Shown piece after piece: positions 35,801-48,300 of a stretch of 64,000 nt of DNA; within the stretch, counting starts at the first letter, position 1; the number at the start of each line of letters is the position of its first letter. Origin of the DNA: Schistosoma mansoni (lineage: Eukaryota > Platyhelminthes > Trematoda > Strigeidida > Schistosomatidae); contig NC_031497.1 of NCBI RefSeq assembly GCF_000237925.1, positions 6,441,295-6,505,294 of the forward strand. Reading direction: 5' to 3'. The notes beneath the pieces were generated by a model that searched no databases, was not told the DNA's origin, and saw nothing but the letters and a program-made list of their open reading frames with translations. A program made the position numbers and the translations under genes.

Positions 35801-36161
35801 GTGCTTGAAGTCACTAACTTCTAGCCTGAGCCATGTTGGCAGATGCAGACTACCTGGTTGGGGTCCGCGTGACTATCGTAACCAATGGTTGGAGACTCTA
35901 GGTGACATGGCTCAGAATCGATCACAATGGCGTAGGTGTATACACTCTTTATCTTCCCTTAAACTTTGAGATTAAAATTGCTTCATAACTTTCTTCCTTC
36001 CTATACTATATCCTTATATACAACCTATAATTTATATACTACCACCATCACTAAATTAACTACTATGAATCCGGTGTTGATCTTGTTGTGCTAACGAGAT
36101 ATGGCAACTTGGACCGATGCATATATGTGCCTGGTCCTACGTTGTAGCTGACTGACTGACT
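32887..36161 (+). mobile_element. RTE-type LINE family B, almost intact
   Basis: One frame is open from 32889 to 35969 (1,027 codons) except for two in-frame stops, TGA at 34866-34868 and TAA at 35241-35243. It encodes an apurinic-type endonuclease at the N-terminus (LHIGAFNVRTLCQIGQQ; AGDFNAQVGSL; LDSDHALIRA) and a reverse transcriptase (motif A MIVFLDLKAAFDSVD, motif B SGVRQGCPLSPFLFNFIID, motif C LEYADDIVLFGED), then a C-terminal region ending HSLSSLKL. The 3' end finishes in a short (GACT) array at 36149-36161, typical of RTE elements. No in-frame ATG precedes the endonuclease, so the extreme 5' end is probably missing. Lies in an RCE1 intron, antisense. Most similar, from memory, to SR2-like schistosome RTE elements. 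Confidence 0.9.
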
Positions 36162-36472
36162 GTCCTATCTGATTATGTATATAGTTGGAAATTAATAAAG
36201 GATGGTAACTTTTGAAGCTAACCAAACTTGCGAAACAGTAACTAAAAGGTTATTGAGTGTTATGTATAGATTGTAAGGCTCTAATATGAATACAAAAAGC
36301 AAGCTATTCAAGTGTTTAGTAGGGTGCTAACAATTTCAGTAAAAGTTGAATGATCTTTGAAGTCAAATGGCCTAGTATGCACTAAATAGAATGAAAACTA
36401 ACTAGTTTCTTTTTTGGTCGGGTTTTGTTCTCTGAGCCTTCCTAAGTTTGGGTGTCCGAGCGGTTTTCCAGC

Positions 36473-36565
36473 CCTCACACAAATCGAATGGTGAAGTGTG
36501 GTAAATATATATCTGTTGCCTCCTTGTACCAATGTTTACATGTTCAAATAAATGAATGAATAAAT
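36473..36565 (+). mobile_element. Repeat X copy 5, diverged 3' fragment
   Basis: The segment CCCTCACACAAATCGAATGG through CCTTGTACCAATGTTTACAT and an AAATGAATGAATAAAT tail matches the 3' end of repeat X with several differences. No target duplication is recognisable. Confidence 0.65.
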
Positions 36566-36974
36566 ACGAACAATCAAGTCAGGAACGTAGACCAGTGAGT
36601 CCTGAAGTAACGTTTTACATTCAGAGAGGGCGTAACACAGCCCAGACACATTTGCATTATTGTTCAGGACGATTAGAAAAATACATTTAGTCAATATTTT
36701 CAACAAACAAGCCTCTGACACAATCAGCTCCAATTAAATGAACGAATTTAAACACTCTTATGGGATGCGTTTTCATATACGGTTTAGAATAACAGCCGAA
36801 GACTGCACTGAAATGATGTTGTGAATTGCTTTGTCCGCCTCTAGCCTCTTTCGACTTGTAATAACAAGTATTTCGTCTACGAGACATGTGTACCACATGT
36901 TTCAGCTACCTCAGTCGATAACGGTTTACAGACTGATCAGAAGAAATAATTTTTACTTATCCTTAATGTTAGCA

Positions 36975-37350
36975 TTATTATTTTATTTATTTATTTAAAC
37001 ACATAAACATTGGTACAAAAAAGCACCAGATACATATGCGCCTCACAAATCTCATTTGATTTGTGTGAGGACCGTGATACTGCCAAGGTGCCCAGACTGA
37101 AGCAGGTGGTTTTCTTAGGGGGCCACACCTGGAGCCTTTGACCTAAAGGTCTGATTCACAAAGCAGTGGAGCATCGTATGGAGATGCAGTCCCATGGTAG
37201 CCGGTGACAAACGATCGGTTCATACGCCATTTGTTCCTTCAGGATACCAGAGCCCATGTGCACCATTGGTTTGGAATCAGGGTTTTCCAACTCCCCTAGG
37301 TGGACTTTCCGTGTCCACCAACTCGGTTAAAGCGCTGGACATCCGCTAAA
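36975..37350 (-). mobile_element. Repeat X copy 6, 5'-truncated
   Basis: Minus-strand copy with its AAAT tail at the left and its truncated 5' edge near 37350 (ending within the GACATCCGCT segment). It is close in sequence to the copy at 58110. No clear target duplication was found. It lies about 250 bases from the RCE1 exon at 37600. Confidence 0.8.
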
Positions 37351-37599
37351 CGAAAGAACAACTAAAAAAAAGGTTTTTCTGAATTTAGGCACTTTTATTC
37401 GTGAGATGATAATCTTTTTTACTGTCTGCAACGAATTCTTTTATATGTAGGGAAACTTTTTGAGATATTATTAACATGAGTAGTTGAGCACAGCATAAAT
37501 GACGTGTATAACTATTAAATTTGTTGATTTAATATAGCTACTTTATTCAATACATTACATAAGTTCATGAAAAAAATAATGAAGTATAAATGGACTCAC

Positions 37600-37668
37600 G
37601 TGAAGTTTTAAATGCAGACTGCAGATCTTGACCACTTTTCACGGATTCAAAAACATGATGAAAATGGG
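37600..37668 (-). CDS. RCE1: RCE1 exon with AHFHH metal-site motif
   Basis: The exon encodes HFHHVFESVKSGQDLQSAFK. With the preceding exon it forms FFSLAHFHHV, matching human FFGVAHFHHI; the first His belongs to the FxxxH motif of the CPBP/RCE1 family and is essential in the yeast enzyme. The acceptor is TGTTACATGTAG before 37668 and the donor is GTGAGT after 37600. It enters with two bases completing Ala and leaves one base for Leu, agreeing with its neighbours at 40461 and 28976. The following intron is about 8.6 kb and filled with retroelements. Confidence 0.93.
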
Positions 37669-38059
37669 CTACATGTAACAACAACAACGACAAAAATAAT
37701 TGGTATATGCCTACTAAATACTTGACTTCATGAAAGAGAAATTTCTGTTTAATATAGTATACAGTTTATTAGTACACATAGTTGCATGCATTTAACTTTT
37801 TTTCAGTGGAACTACAAGTAGTGTGTGCATTCAGCTGGAGAAAATAATGGACGAATGACTCAGCTTAAGATACCAGAGTAGACGACAACCATTTAAAAAA
37901 AAGAAGCATGGCAGTTATTTTAATTAAACCTTCACTATAAGGTCTATAATATTTTAACAGTTACTTTTTACTTCCATAAACTGCACAATTTTACTAACAG
38001 ATTTGGTACAAAAGAAATTTTCTAAAACTTTGTAGAGTTTATTTTAAGTACGGTAAACC

Positions 38060-40092
38060 GTCATGAGTCTTTCTAGGGTTACTGCTAGTCCTAAGCCCAG
38101 ACAAAGGAGGGTTTAGCATGGGGTCAGCAACCCCATCCCATAGAAAACAACCTTGACATGAAAAACGCTGACCAGAAAAGACATTTACACTCTGTCTTGA
38201 TAGTCGAAGGATCATCATTTAGAATTATGACACCTCATGGTAAAATTCGAGATTTTTCGGGAGCCACGAGGACGTTATCCTTTCTAAAAACCGGAAACAA
38301 GCAATGTAGGTACATGGAATGTCCGCACGATGTGGAAGACCAGGAAGACCGGTTTATTAGCTGCAGAAATGAGATACAAATAGGAGGTTCACAGAATAAG
38401 TAAAGCCCATTGAACGTAAGCTGGACAAAAAGGATTAGCTTTGCGAGAGGTGTCATTGTACTCTGGCCATAAAGAAGAAAACGCTTCACACACAAGAAGT
38501 CGCACTGATGTTTTCCAAAATAACAAGAAAAGCACCTATAGAATTGGAACCTTATAGATCCGGGATTATCAAAGAATCCTTCAAAACAAAGAGGGAGGGG
38601 TTTACAACGAGTGTCATCCGGTGATATGCCCCACCAAAAAAGTAGTGGATACAATAAAGATCAGCTTTGTGAGAGGCTGCAGTCGATCATGGGGAAATAG
38701 CCAGGGAAGTCCCTGACCAACCAAATATGAGACCTGAACGCCAAGGTCGGGATGAACAACACCGAGAATAAAGATTCCATATGGAGATATGGGCTAGGTG
38801 AAAGGAACGAAAATGGGGAGAGATTTGAAAATCAATATACCTTCGACAAATAGGTTTCAAGTGTTTTACCCACCTGTTCCTCTGTTTTTGAATTCCAGTG
38901 ATTGGTTTGACTCCTTTGTTCTCGACTGGTTGCTCTGGTTTACAATATTTTTTAGCTAGCTCTTTAGTTGTCTCTTACAATTGTCTCGTATTTCCTTTTC
39001 TTGTAGCTTTTTCGATTAACATTGCTAGATCTTCCGCATATTTCAGCTCACCAGCCTAGTGATACTTTTCACCCGCCTATTTTCCAGGGAAGTCCTACTA
39101 ACTGCATCTCGTGGCGGGGGTGTTTTTTACGAAATTGACAGGACAAAAAGCTTTAACCGGGTTGGTGGACACGGAAAGTTTACCTAGAGGAGTTGGAAAA
39201 CCCTGATTTCAAACCAGTAGTGCACATGGGCTCCAGTATCCTGAAGGAACAAATAGCGTATGAACCAATCGTTTGTCACTGGCTATCATGGGACTGCATC
39301 TCCTGACGTTGCCCCACTGCATTGTGGACCAGACCTTTAGGTTAAAGGCTCGGGGTGTGGTTCCCCAAGAAAACCACCTGATTCGGTCTGGGAACCCGGG
39401 CAGTATTATAGCCCTCATACAATTAAATGAAATGACAAATTTTTGTGTGGCACATAATATCTGATGCCCCCTTGTACCAATATTTATGTGTTCAAATAAA
39501 ATAAATAAATTAAATACCTATTTGCTTCTGTGTATTTGCCTTGTACGTTCTCTGCTCTTGTTCGGCTGTTGTCGGTTGTCATCTTGTTTTTCCTTTCTTG
39601 AATCTTGTCCAGTGTACCGACGGACATCCATTCTCTATGGTGGTGCTTCTTGCGCCCCAGGACCTCCTGGCATGTTGAACTTACTGCTTCTTTAATCATT
39701 TTCCAGTTGTCATCCACAGTCGTTTCCGCTTCTCTGAGTATATCTTGTAAGGCTTGGAACCTGTTTTTGAAAGCCACCTTGAATTTGTCAGTATCTTGAA
39801 GGAAGGCTGTACCAAACCAAGTAATACTGGTTCTCCAGTTTCCCAGTGCTTCTTTAGCTTCAGTTTCATCTTGGTCACCATTGGGCGGTTATCTGAATTC
39901 ATATTGGGTTCTCTCTCCGTTCTCACGTCTTTCACTGACCTTCTGAACTTTTTACTGATGCAAATGTGATAGATCTGGTTCTCTGTAAAGTGATCCAGTG
40001 AGGCCGATGTTGCTTTGTGTATGCGTTTTGGGGGGAATATGATGCCATCTACAACGACTTTATTGAAAGCACGCAGATTTTCAATTTAAACT
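38060..40092. mobile_element. RTE-type LINE (family A) copy with an inverted internal block
   Basis: Positions 38060-38853 are plus-strand and match the 5' region and start of the endonuclease of the full-length family A element (for example GGTACATGGAATGTCCGCAC and GAGAGATTTGAAAATC). Positions 40092 down to about 38862 are minus-strand and match the next part of the same element, from the same endonuclease break point to just before the reverse transcriptase. The order is therefore 5' part, then the adjoining part inverted. Frames are disrupted. The minus part is itself split by a repeat X insertion (39083-39515). The rest of the element, including the reverse transcriptase, is absent. Confidence 0.7.
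39083..39515 (+). mobile_element. Repeat X copy 7
   Basis: Plus-strand copy lacking about the first 90 bases, starting near CCAGGGAAGTCCTACTAAC and ending TATTTATGTGTTCAAATAAA plus tail. It interrupts the inverted part of the family A LINE: LINE homology stops at about 39082 and resumes at about 39516. Short similar stretches (CCTATTT) at both edges may be the decayed target duplication. Confidence 0.8.
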
Positions 40093-40460
40093 GGTACATT
40101 TTTATGCGGTTACCATTGAGCTACATCCTACTCTGTGTGAGAAACCGAATGAAACTAAGTAGCTTTCTAATCTAAAATAGATGTAGCAGGATTCCGGCTT
40201 GTGAATAAACGGATGAAAATTGACTACTTTAGTCAATAAGTCATAACCTCTATAGCAAGCTAATTGAATAAACTTTGGTTGAACTTTCAAAACATCACCG
40301 ATGAAAATTCTAACTCAATAGGTAGAGAGGTGTTCAGAAGCATAAAAAAGGATGTTATAAAATCTGCGTCAGAGTAAACCAATAACTAATGAATATTATC
40401 AAGAAATAGGTAAAATCAGAACAAATTCTAGTTATATACGAGTTTCAAAACAATACTTAC

Positions 40461-40631
40461 CTAGAGAGAAAAATAATGAACTAACGAAACAAAGCATAAC
40501 ACACGATGAGAACAAAGGAAGTAGATGAAATGTAACACACGCACGGAAGATAAGTTCTTCAGCCAAAGGAGCTATTACAAAATTTCTCAAACTTATCCAG
40601 TTAAATATACGATCTTTCCAGTATTGAACAT
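40461..40631 (-). CDS. RCE1: RCE1 exon with catalytic EExxxR motif
   Basis: The exon encodes 56 residues. LRNFVIAPLAEELIFRACVT matches human RCE1 [20 protein letters not shown], the most conserved segment of the family; the Glu pair and Arg form the EExxxR motif of the active site. The acceptor TTTATTACTTATAG precedes 40631 and the donor GTAAGT follows 40461. It enters with two bases and leaves one. About 150 N-terminal residues (first membrane spans) should be encoded further right; one open segment ending at a good donor at 42563 fits by phase but its sequence is not convincing. Confidence 0.95.
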
Positions 40632-43600
40632 CTATAAGTAATAAATCCAAAGTAAATCAATTCGTTTTATTAGATATAAACACAAAATAAACAGATAAAT
40701 TAACAGGAAAATATCGAAATAGCAGACTCACAGTTTTTGTTTACAATGACTTCAAGATTACATGAGTTTTTAATCATGAATTTTGTTGTTTTCAGTACGA
40801 TTGTTAGTACTAACAGACTATCGTTTTAGTTGATTTGAAATTCATATTATTTAATTATTAATTCCATTGTCTATGTTTCACTAATTTTAAATTATTCATT
40901 CAAATTCAACTGATGGTTAAACAGTTTGAAACTGAGACAGGTATAAACTGAAGAGGGGTGTCATTACAGATAATACATTATGAGACAATTTCGAAGGTTT
41001 CAACCGAGGAAAACTTTCTGTTAAGAGCTCTTAGTGTCGTCAGAATTGTGTATGCAATTTTGTATATGGAGATTCCAACAAATTTTACCTTATTTAAACA
41101 CATGTTAATCTACTTTCATGTTATTTTTATGGAGTGAATTTTCTGTGCGAGGTGAACTTTCGGTTAAAATCGATAGATGGACGTAATTATATAATTTGGC
41201 CGAGTGATGGCGATTCATGTGACCGTATAATTGGCTTAGGCCTCCGAACGATTTGAAACCAAAGACATTATAACTAGCCAAATGAACGATTTTTCATGTA
41301 GTGAAGTAGTATGTTTATAAAGAAAATATAAACACAAAATAAGCATGATAAAATGTCATAGGCGATTGAATGAAATTGGCTTGTAGGCCACTCATTCTCC
41401 AACCAATTAACACCTTACTGTTAGAGCTAATCTTTTGGGCATCGTACCAGTTACGGTAGCAAGGATGATATGAAAACAAAACTGGTAGTTTTGTATGAAA
41501 CAACATAACATATGTTTGGGCAAGATCGTGATGATAGAACTTCTAAACATTTACATCCAAACACATATATGCCGATCAATGAGTTTAATACGTATACATT
41601 TCGCCGTTATTAGATCGGTTTAATTTTAAACTATACATTTTTACGTCACTCTGAAATACTAACTTATGAGTAAATATATAAAACCATTAATCATGGTAAT
41701 TATAAGTCACAAGATGTGGACGATTACAATCGGAAATTATCTAGATTCTAAACAGTTCAGAAGTTGTTTGACATGAAAAATGGATGAAAATATTTTCAAA
41801 AAAATTGTATTAAGTGGGCAAACATCTTAATTTTGTTGACGTTTTCCCGGCAAAACTGGTACGAATATTGGCGTAAAGGTGTTTTAAACTACTCAAAACA
41901 GCAAATGTTCGGGTGATTCATAAGGTGAAGCTTGACCACTATATAAACAGGGAATATATTCAATCAGAAGTTTGAACAAATAAGCTGCTATTTTTACCAT
42001 GGTGCACTATATGATACATTGTTCGCTAGCCAATTTCACATCCAATTTCTGCTGTATACATTGAATAAATCACTTGAAATCTTGCACACCTATTATTGCC
42101 ACCAGATAAACGTTACTTCCATTACTAATTATTAGTTATCAATACTTACTGATAGAATTAAATCATTCATTCATAAAGATGAAACTTGAGAAAAACGGGT
42201 TCAAAGGAAATCATCTTGGTGACGTTTCTCGTTGGTCTAATAGGAGTTTTAAAATCTATTATATATATGTGGCTCCTAACTTTGGCTTACAATGGATGAG
42301 AAAATGTCCCACAGGACAAAATTATGTAACGTTTCTAAACAAGAATTTTAAAACAATGTAATTCTTAAGTCGTCTAAAGTAATGTTGACGAACAGTTTTG
42401 GCGAGAGGTTATTTTTATCTAACGCAGTTATGAATTTTATAACACTAATTTCGATTCTGTCAGGAAAAAGCGTTGGGAAAAGGTAACTTATAACATGTGC
42501 TTTACTTTAGGTCAAAGATACATTCAAAGAATATTTTAAGGAATCCCTTTCATTTTACTTACATCTTATTAACCAGAGTTTATTTAAACCTAACGAGACC
42601 CACAACCCCAGTATTTTAGCCCGGTTAATTTTTTTAAGAACTTAATATGCAGGAAGGACAAGCAGTTAAATTATCAACGATGTAGTGTCATAATACACTG
42701 TTCATGGATTCGCAAGATATTTTCAGCTGTACACCCCGAAGTACGATGATCGAAACTTTTAGTGGCGTGCTGAAGTACGTGTTCATTAAGAAAAGAATAA
42801 AGTTTTGAACTTGTCCAGATTGATGCCGAGGAAATAGGTTTCGAACCTGTAATCGGATGTTTAGTTGGCTTTATGTCCAGTTTGAAGTGTTGATTATTTT
42901 TGTCAAGTAGTATATACTTTGTTATCAGATAAAAACAAAACCAGGCACTTTAAATGTTGTTTATTTACTATTAAAAAGTCAAGGTACTGTTATAACTGAG
43001 TTGTGTTTTGATGTACCGTAAATGTGTGAAGACTGGACGTTTTGAAACCTTAAGAGACGATATTCGTTTCTAAATCCAAACGTTAGATGATGCAAATAGC
43101 ATGAGTGTGCGAAAATAGTGTCATTATTCCGAATTTATAATGAACAGTCATAATAAAGCCTTTGGTCAGAGAGTTTACATTTCAAAATTTCTGTAGAAAA
43201 TAATGTTTTTGTCCTACTTTTCAGAATATAATCAACTCATCTTCAAGTAGTAAAACAACCAGATCTTGGTTGGCGTGATCGGGAAATTTCAGAGTTAATT
43301 AGACAAAGCTTCATAAAGTATTCACCATACTTAAAGTTCATGGCAAAAAAGAGCTTTAAAAGTTGTACATAATATAATAATCAAAGATATATATACCTTT
43401 CAGTAGCGTTATGCTACCCTATGCGCGAAAAAACTAAGCCTTGAGGTGTATATGCTATTCTTTAATACTTTTCTAAATTAATCACAACAGTAAAATAATT
43501 TATGAGTTTGGTTCATATACTAATTTCATTTTGTGAAATATTGTGCCCATAGAGTTAGAATATACAAAAAAGTAACACAGAAAACCTAAAACGCACAAAA

Positions 43601-45339
43601 GCAATGATAGTAATCATTACCAAGTATGACTAACATATCTCCACTAAATATATCATCCAAGACAACTCCAAAGTACATGACCTGGTTTTGTAAGAATATC
43701 AGAAACAATAACAACAAACCAAAGTAAGTATGACAGATATAATAACTGCTTCTAACAAGCCGTCCAGCCTAATAAATAGTTTTCCAAATTCATATGAGGA
43801 TAACTGAAACTGGAAGAAGTTATTATTGAGATCGCACTAACCGGAGGATGATCATAGAAACGTATGTACGTCAGTACATGAGTCATGGAAATTGCCCCTG
43901 TCACAAACACGGAGACAACTCTTCTCTTGATTGTTTCTGGATGGTCTCTAAGATTGACCAGTAAATTTATTCAAGCGTACCTACCTTGGAAACTTTCCAC
44001 CGGCGAAATACAGACCGGATATGAACAAGAAGGAATAAACTATGCAATTAAGAATTTCGTACATAGCGGAGTCGACCGAAATGTGGAATTCTTGATCATG
44101 TAACACGATGTGGTAGTATATTTTTCTCTAGTAACCAGCAGTTAGCGAAATGTCCAGATCAATGAAGATTAAGGAGATTGATTGATACACGAAAATGGAT
44201 CTGAGAATAAAACAATACTTGTTACCGTCAATAGAAGACATCTGACTCATCAACTGACTTACATACACCAAATAGACGAGAACATTTGACTTAGTTCACG
44301 TATCTTGAGGCTAATTAAAGACATTGTGTCATGCGGATTAAAGGAAAATAATGCGAATGAGACAAACAAATCTAGTGGAAGACAACGCCATATATAAAGA
44401 TATCTAAGGGCTGCTCGTTTTCCAGGCCCAAAATTGACATAATGCCGTTATCTACATCATAGCCGTTTCTTATTATTCAATTCAGATGCAGTTATTACAA
44501 CAATGTATTGGATGCATCCAATATGTTGTATACTCATGAGTAAACCTACAGAAGCAAGAAAAACGCAACCCAAAAGCGAGGTAACAAATCTAGCTTCTGT
44601 TTTTTGGTCAAACTTTTTTAGAAATGAGTACATTTAAAAATGACCGGAAGGTGTTGTAAAACATGTTATAGCCGATAGGATGATTTTCAAGACACTTCTG
44701 TGTTTTTAATGGCACCCACACAAGTGAATTGTTTTATCAAGGTTTTCAAAGCCTATAAATTGAATTTTCATGTGATGAAATCTTAAAGTAAGGTGAATGA
44801 GCTTGTTACACAGAATAGAGTCGTTCACGAAATTCCTCCGAATCCCGCTGAAATGTTTAATTTGAAGTACCCTCCATTTTCAGACCCTCGATGCAATATC
44901 TTCGTGACAATTAAGCATAAGCTTGTTGACTTCTCGTTACTCACTTCTGGCCCTTAAGAATAGTCTTATATTTTCGAGCCCATAGTTAAGTTTTTGTAGC
45001 CGCGCCTTATTTAAAAAGAACAGTGGTATTTTTACTCTGATTATATTTTGTAGTACTGATCGTTTAACTACGTATAAAGACCACTATTGTAGCTTTCATT
45101 GAATTCATTTCAGCTAAAGTAAACCCTAAGAGTACATCTTTTTTCTAGATAATTTTATCATCTGTACTTTTCGAGTACTGATACAAAAAAGCTAAGTGCG
45201 CTGGCATTTATTTCTCTTCGTTGAGTATATCTTTAAGTATTTTTTGTATCCATAGATGTTAAGTTCTTTTTTCTAGCTGCCGAAGTCGAAGATTTTATTG
45301 TTTTTTCATTGTTGTTTGGTACAGTTATCTACAAATATA
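40632..45339. other. Probable RCE1 upstream intron; no exon supported
   Basis: AT-rich sequence without recognisable repeats of the families found elsewhere. The upstream RCE1 exons could be here or beyond the LINE cluster to the right. A minus-strand frame ending at 42563 (GLWVSLGLNKLWLI, donor GTAAGT) has compatible phase and hydrophobicity but no recognised homology. Confidence 0.4.
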
Positions 45340-48300
45340 TGTTCTTGTTTGTGTGTCTATCACCTATCAAGCTTTAAAAGACACTCTATCTAGAGTAAAA
45401 CATCGTCGTAGCAGACCTGCATGCTGTTCCCCTGTCGATGACGGGATGCAATACGATAACTTCAAAAAATGGTGTCACAATGTGTGCACCGGACTCATAC
45501 CAGCTGCATATAAAAGATGGTGCGAGCCGTTTTCACACTAGCTGTGCAAAGCATGTTGTTCTACAAAGTCTCCGCTGATTCCAGAGGTGGTTGAATTGCC
45601 GAACATAGCTAGAAAATAGCCCTCAGATAAACAGACAGCAGTAGATTAGCAGAATTCTGCTCTCAAAGAAATAAAGAGACTTATCATGAGCCCAGCTCTG
45701 GATTTAAATGAGACTATAAAGGTAGATCCCATCAGGAGAGCAGATAACAAGCATACGGATTTAGGCATGATCAAAAGGAAAAAAAAGTGTGCGGAGAAGA
45801 AACTAATTATAGACAGTGCTAAGGTATGTGAATCTACGGTTTCATTTCCGGATTTACATGTCAACGCAAAACAAACTTCGGGGGAGCCAAGTTTGAGCGG
45901 TGTAGATGATATGACCAAGAAACAAAATAAAGTAAATGAGTGATTCACAGTCACACTCATGAAAAGAAAAGTAAGGAAACAGTGTGCGATCTCTGCGATT
46001 GACGTCAAATTGGAAAAGGATTTCAAGGAAGAGGCGATTTCAGGAATTAAAATTCCGCAACATGGTAAGACGGACCTTGATGATAGGTCACTCATCTTTC
46101 ATAAGTTAAGAGAATCTTCTGAAAAGGAACCAAAAGCTAGATTTGAGCACGATCTCAGTCACTTTAAGTCCTTCATAAGCAAGCTACTCCCAGAAACAAT
46201 TATAGGAGTTAGCATCTGTAAGCTTTATAGAATAGGACAAAATATGGATTCTGAAAGCACTCAGAAAAGCCACCCCATGAAGGTTACGTTTGCTACAGTT
46301 GAAGAAGGAAACATAATACTGAGAAGCCCACGCAAACTGATTTGATCCGGAATATGTGTTCGAGAGGATCTCAACCTGGTTGACCGTATTAAAAGGCGAG
46401 GTGCAGAAGTGGAAATAAATGAGCGCCCCCCAAGAATGTGAAGGAAACCTCGTCCTTAAGGGTTTTCACATTACAAAAGTTCGGAGCCAAACCATCCCAA
46501 AACCACTCTGGGTGATAAGCAAAAGTTCTCCACGGAATTAAAGGTGTGCTACACAAACGCTCGCAGTCTACCAAATGAAATGGCAATGAAAATGGTTGAT
46601 ATAGAAAACCGGATGTTATGGCTGTCTCGGAAACCTGGTCGGCGTCTGATGTGTTTGATGATTAAATTCAGTTGACTGGTTTTATATCCAGTAGGGCTGA
46701 TAGGTCAAACCGTAGGGGAGGCGTGATTATCCTGTACACGAAAAGTACCTCAATCGTACAAACTGTTGAGACATTGGCACATGATTCAGGGACATATGAA
46801 CTGATGCGTTGCAGGCTGAATTGTAGACGACAAGATATTGAATTAGTTGTAGTATATCGCAGTCCAGGATGTGTAGTAAATGACTTCCTTCTAAGCGAAC
46901 TTGAGTCCTGGTGTAATAGATGCAAAATTCTTATGGTAGACGAGTTTGATGCACCGTACATAAACCGGGTAAACTTACAAATGGGGTCATCGATGATGTC
47001 ATATGATTGCAAACTGTTAGAAACCTCAATCACATTAGCTTTATTCCACTACATTAAAGATATCACCAGATATGAACTACGAAGCATCTTGCCCCTCTTC
47101 GACTGAGTCTTCACACACGGTGACGACGTCGATCAAATGACTTTCTTGCAACCTCTAGAGAGAAGCGACCATGCAGTCATCTTATTCAAATTCATTGCTG
47201 AGATAGCCTGTCAAACAGTTACATCGGCTCATCCTAACATACGGAAGGTAGACATGGAGGCAATCAACTCTGTAGCCTCGTCTGAAAACTGTATAATTCG
47301 ATCAGAGGCCTCAGGAGAAGAGGTATTGACACATTTCAGGCAGTTATGCAATCGGGTAACTCGACCTTATATACCTTGGACAGTCCCAAAGATGAAGAGA
47401 CATGGCCATCCTTGGGTAGGCCGGGATATTCGACGTTTACAAAGACAAAGAAGAAATGTTGGAATGTCGCCATCATCCTTGGCATAGCAAGCAAAATGGA
47501 AAACTACAGATCGGTAAAAAACTAGTGAATAATTAAAATCCGGGAATCTCAGGGGAAATATGAAATGCAGTTGGTTCAACCCGCAATCAAGCAACCTAAG
47601 AGACTATTCTCGTACATAAATTACAAAACAAGGATGCAGCATTGGATTCCCAACCTATTCGGGGAAGGGAGTGGATCTGAAATAATAGAGGACGATCAAG
47701 AAAAAACGGAGGCTATGGCGAACTGTTTTATGGCAGTTTCCACTCAGGAACCCTATCTAGACGAAGAACTAAACCCAAATACAAAGTCAGTAGACCATCT
47801 GCTCACAGCGGACGTTGATAAAGACGATTTACTTAAGGTTCTTGGCACTGTAAACATGGAAAAGCCAACATGACCGGATGAATAGCACTCCAAAATCCTG
47901 GGACTGAAGGGATGCAATCGTCACTCCCATACATAAAACAGGATAGAGACAACTTCCATCAAACTATAGACCTGTTAGCTTCACCAGTGTTGTAGTTGAA
48001 ATACTGGGAAGAATAGTCGAAAAGACCATAAAGACATCTGTGGAAACTAAAAACTTATTAAACAGCGGGCAGCATGGTTTCAGAAAAGGTTTTTCTTGCA
48101 CAACCAACCTTCATATAGCAAGGGAGCATTGGACAAAGGTTCTAGACAACAGAAAACCAGTGGATGTAGTCCACATAGACTTCGGCAAACTATTTGACAA
48201 GGTGACAACAAATAGACTGTTCCTAAATTTAAAAAATCTTGGTATTCCCGGACCTCTCTTACGATGGTTTAAGAATTTCCTTCTATGAATAAATTTGAAG

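Noticed and set aside
42563-42650. Possible upstream RCE1 exon on the minus strand (GLWVSLGLNKLWLI before a GTAAGT donor)
   Set aside because: Phase fits the exon at 40631 and it is partly hydrophobic, but I see no residue-level match to RCE1 and the acceptor is only fair. Not strong enough to annotate.
42826-42880. B-box-like GGTTCGAAACC on the minus strand
   Set aside because: Isolated motif without A box or similarity to the SINEs in the window.
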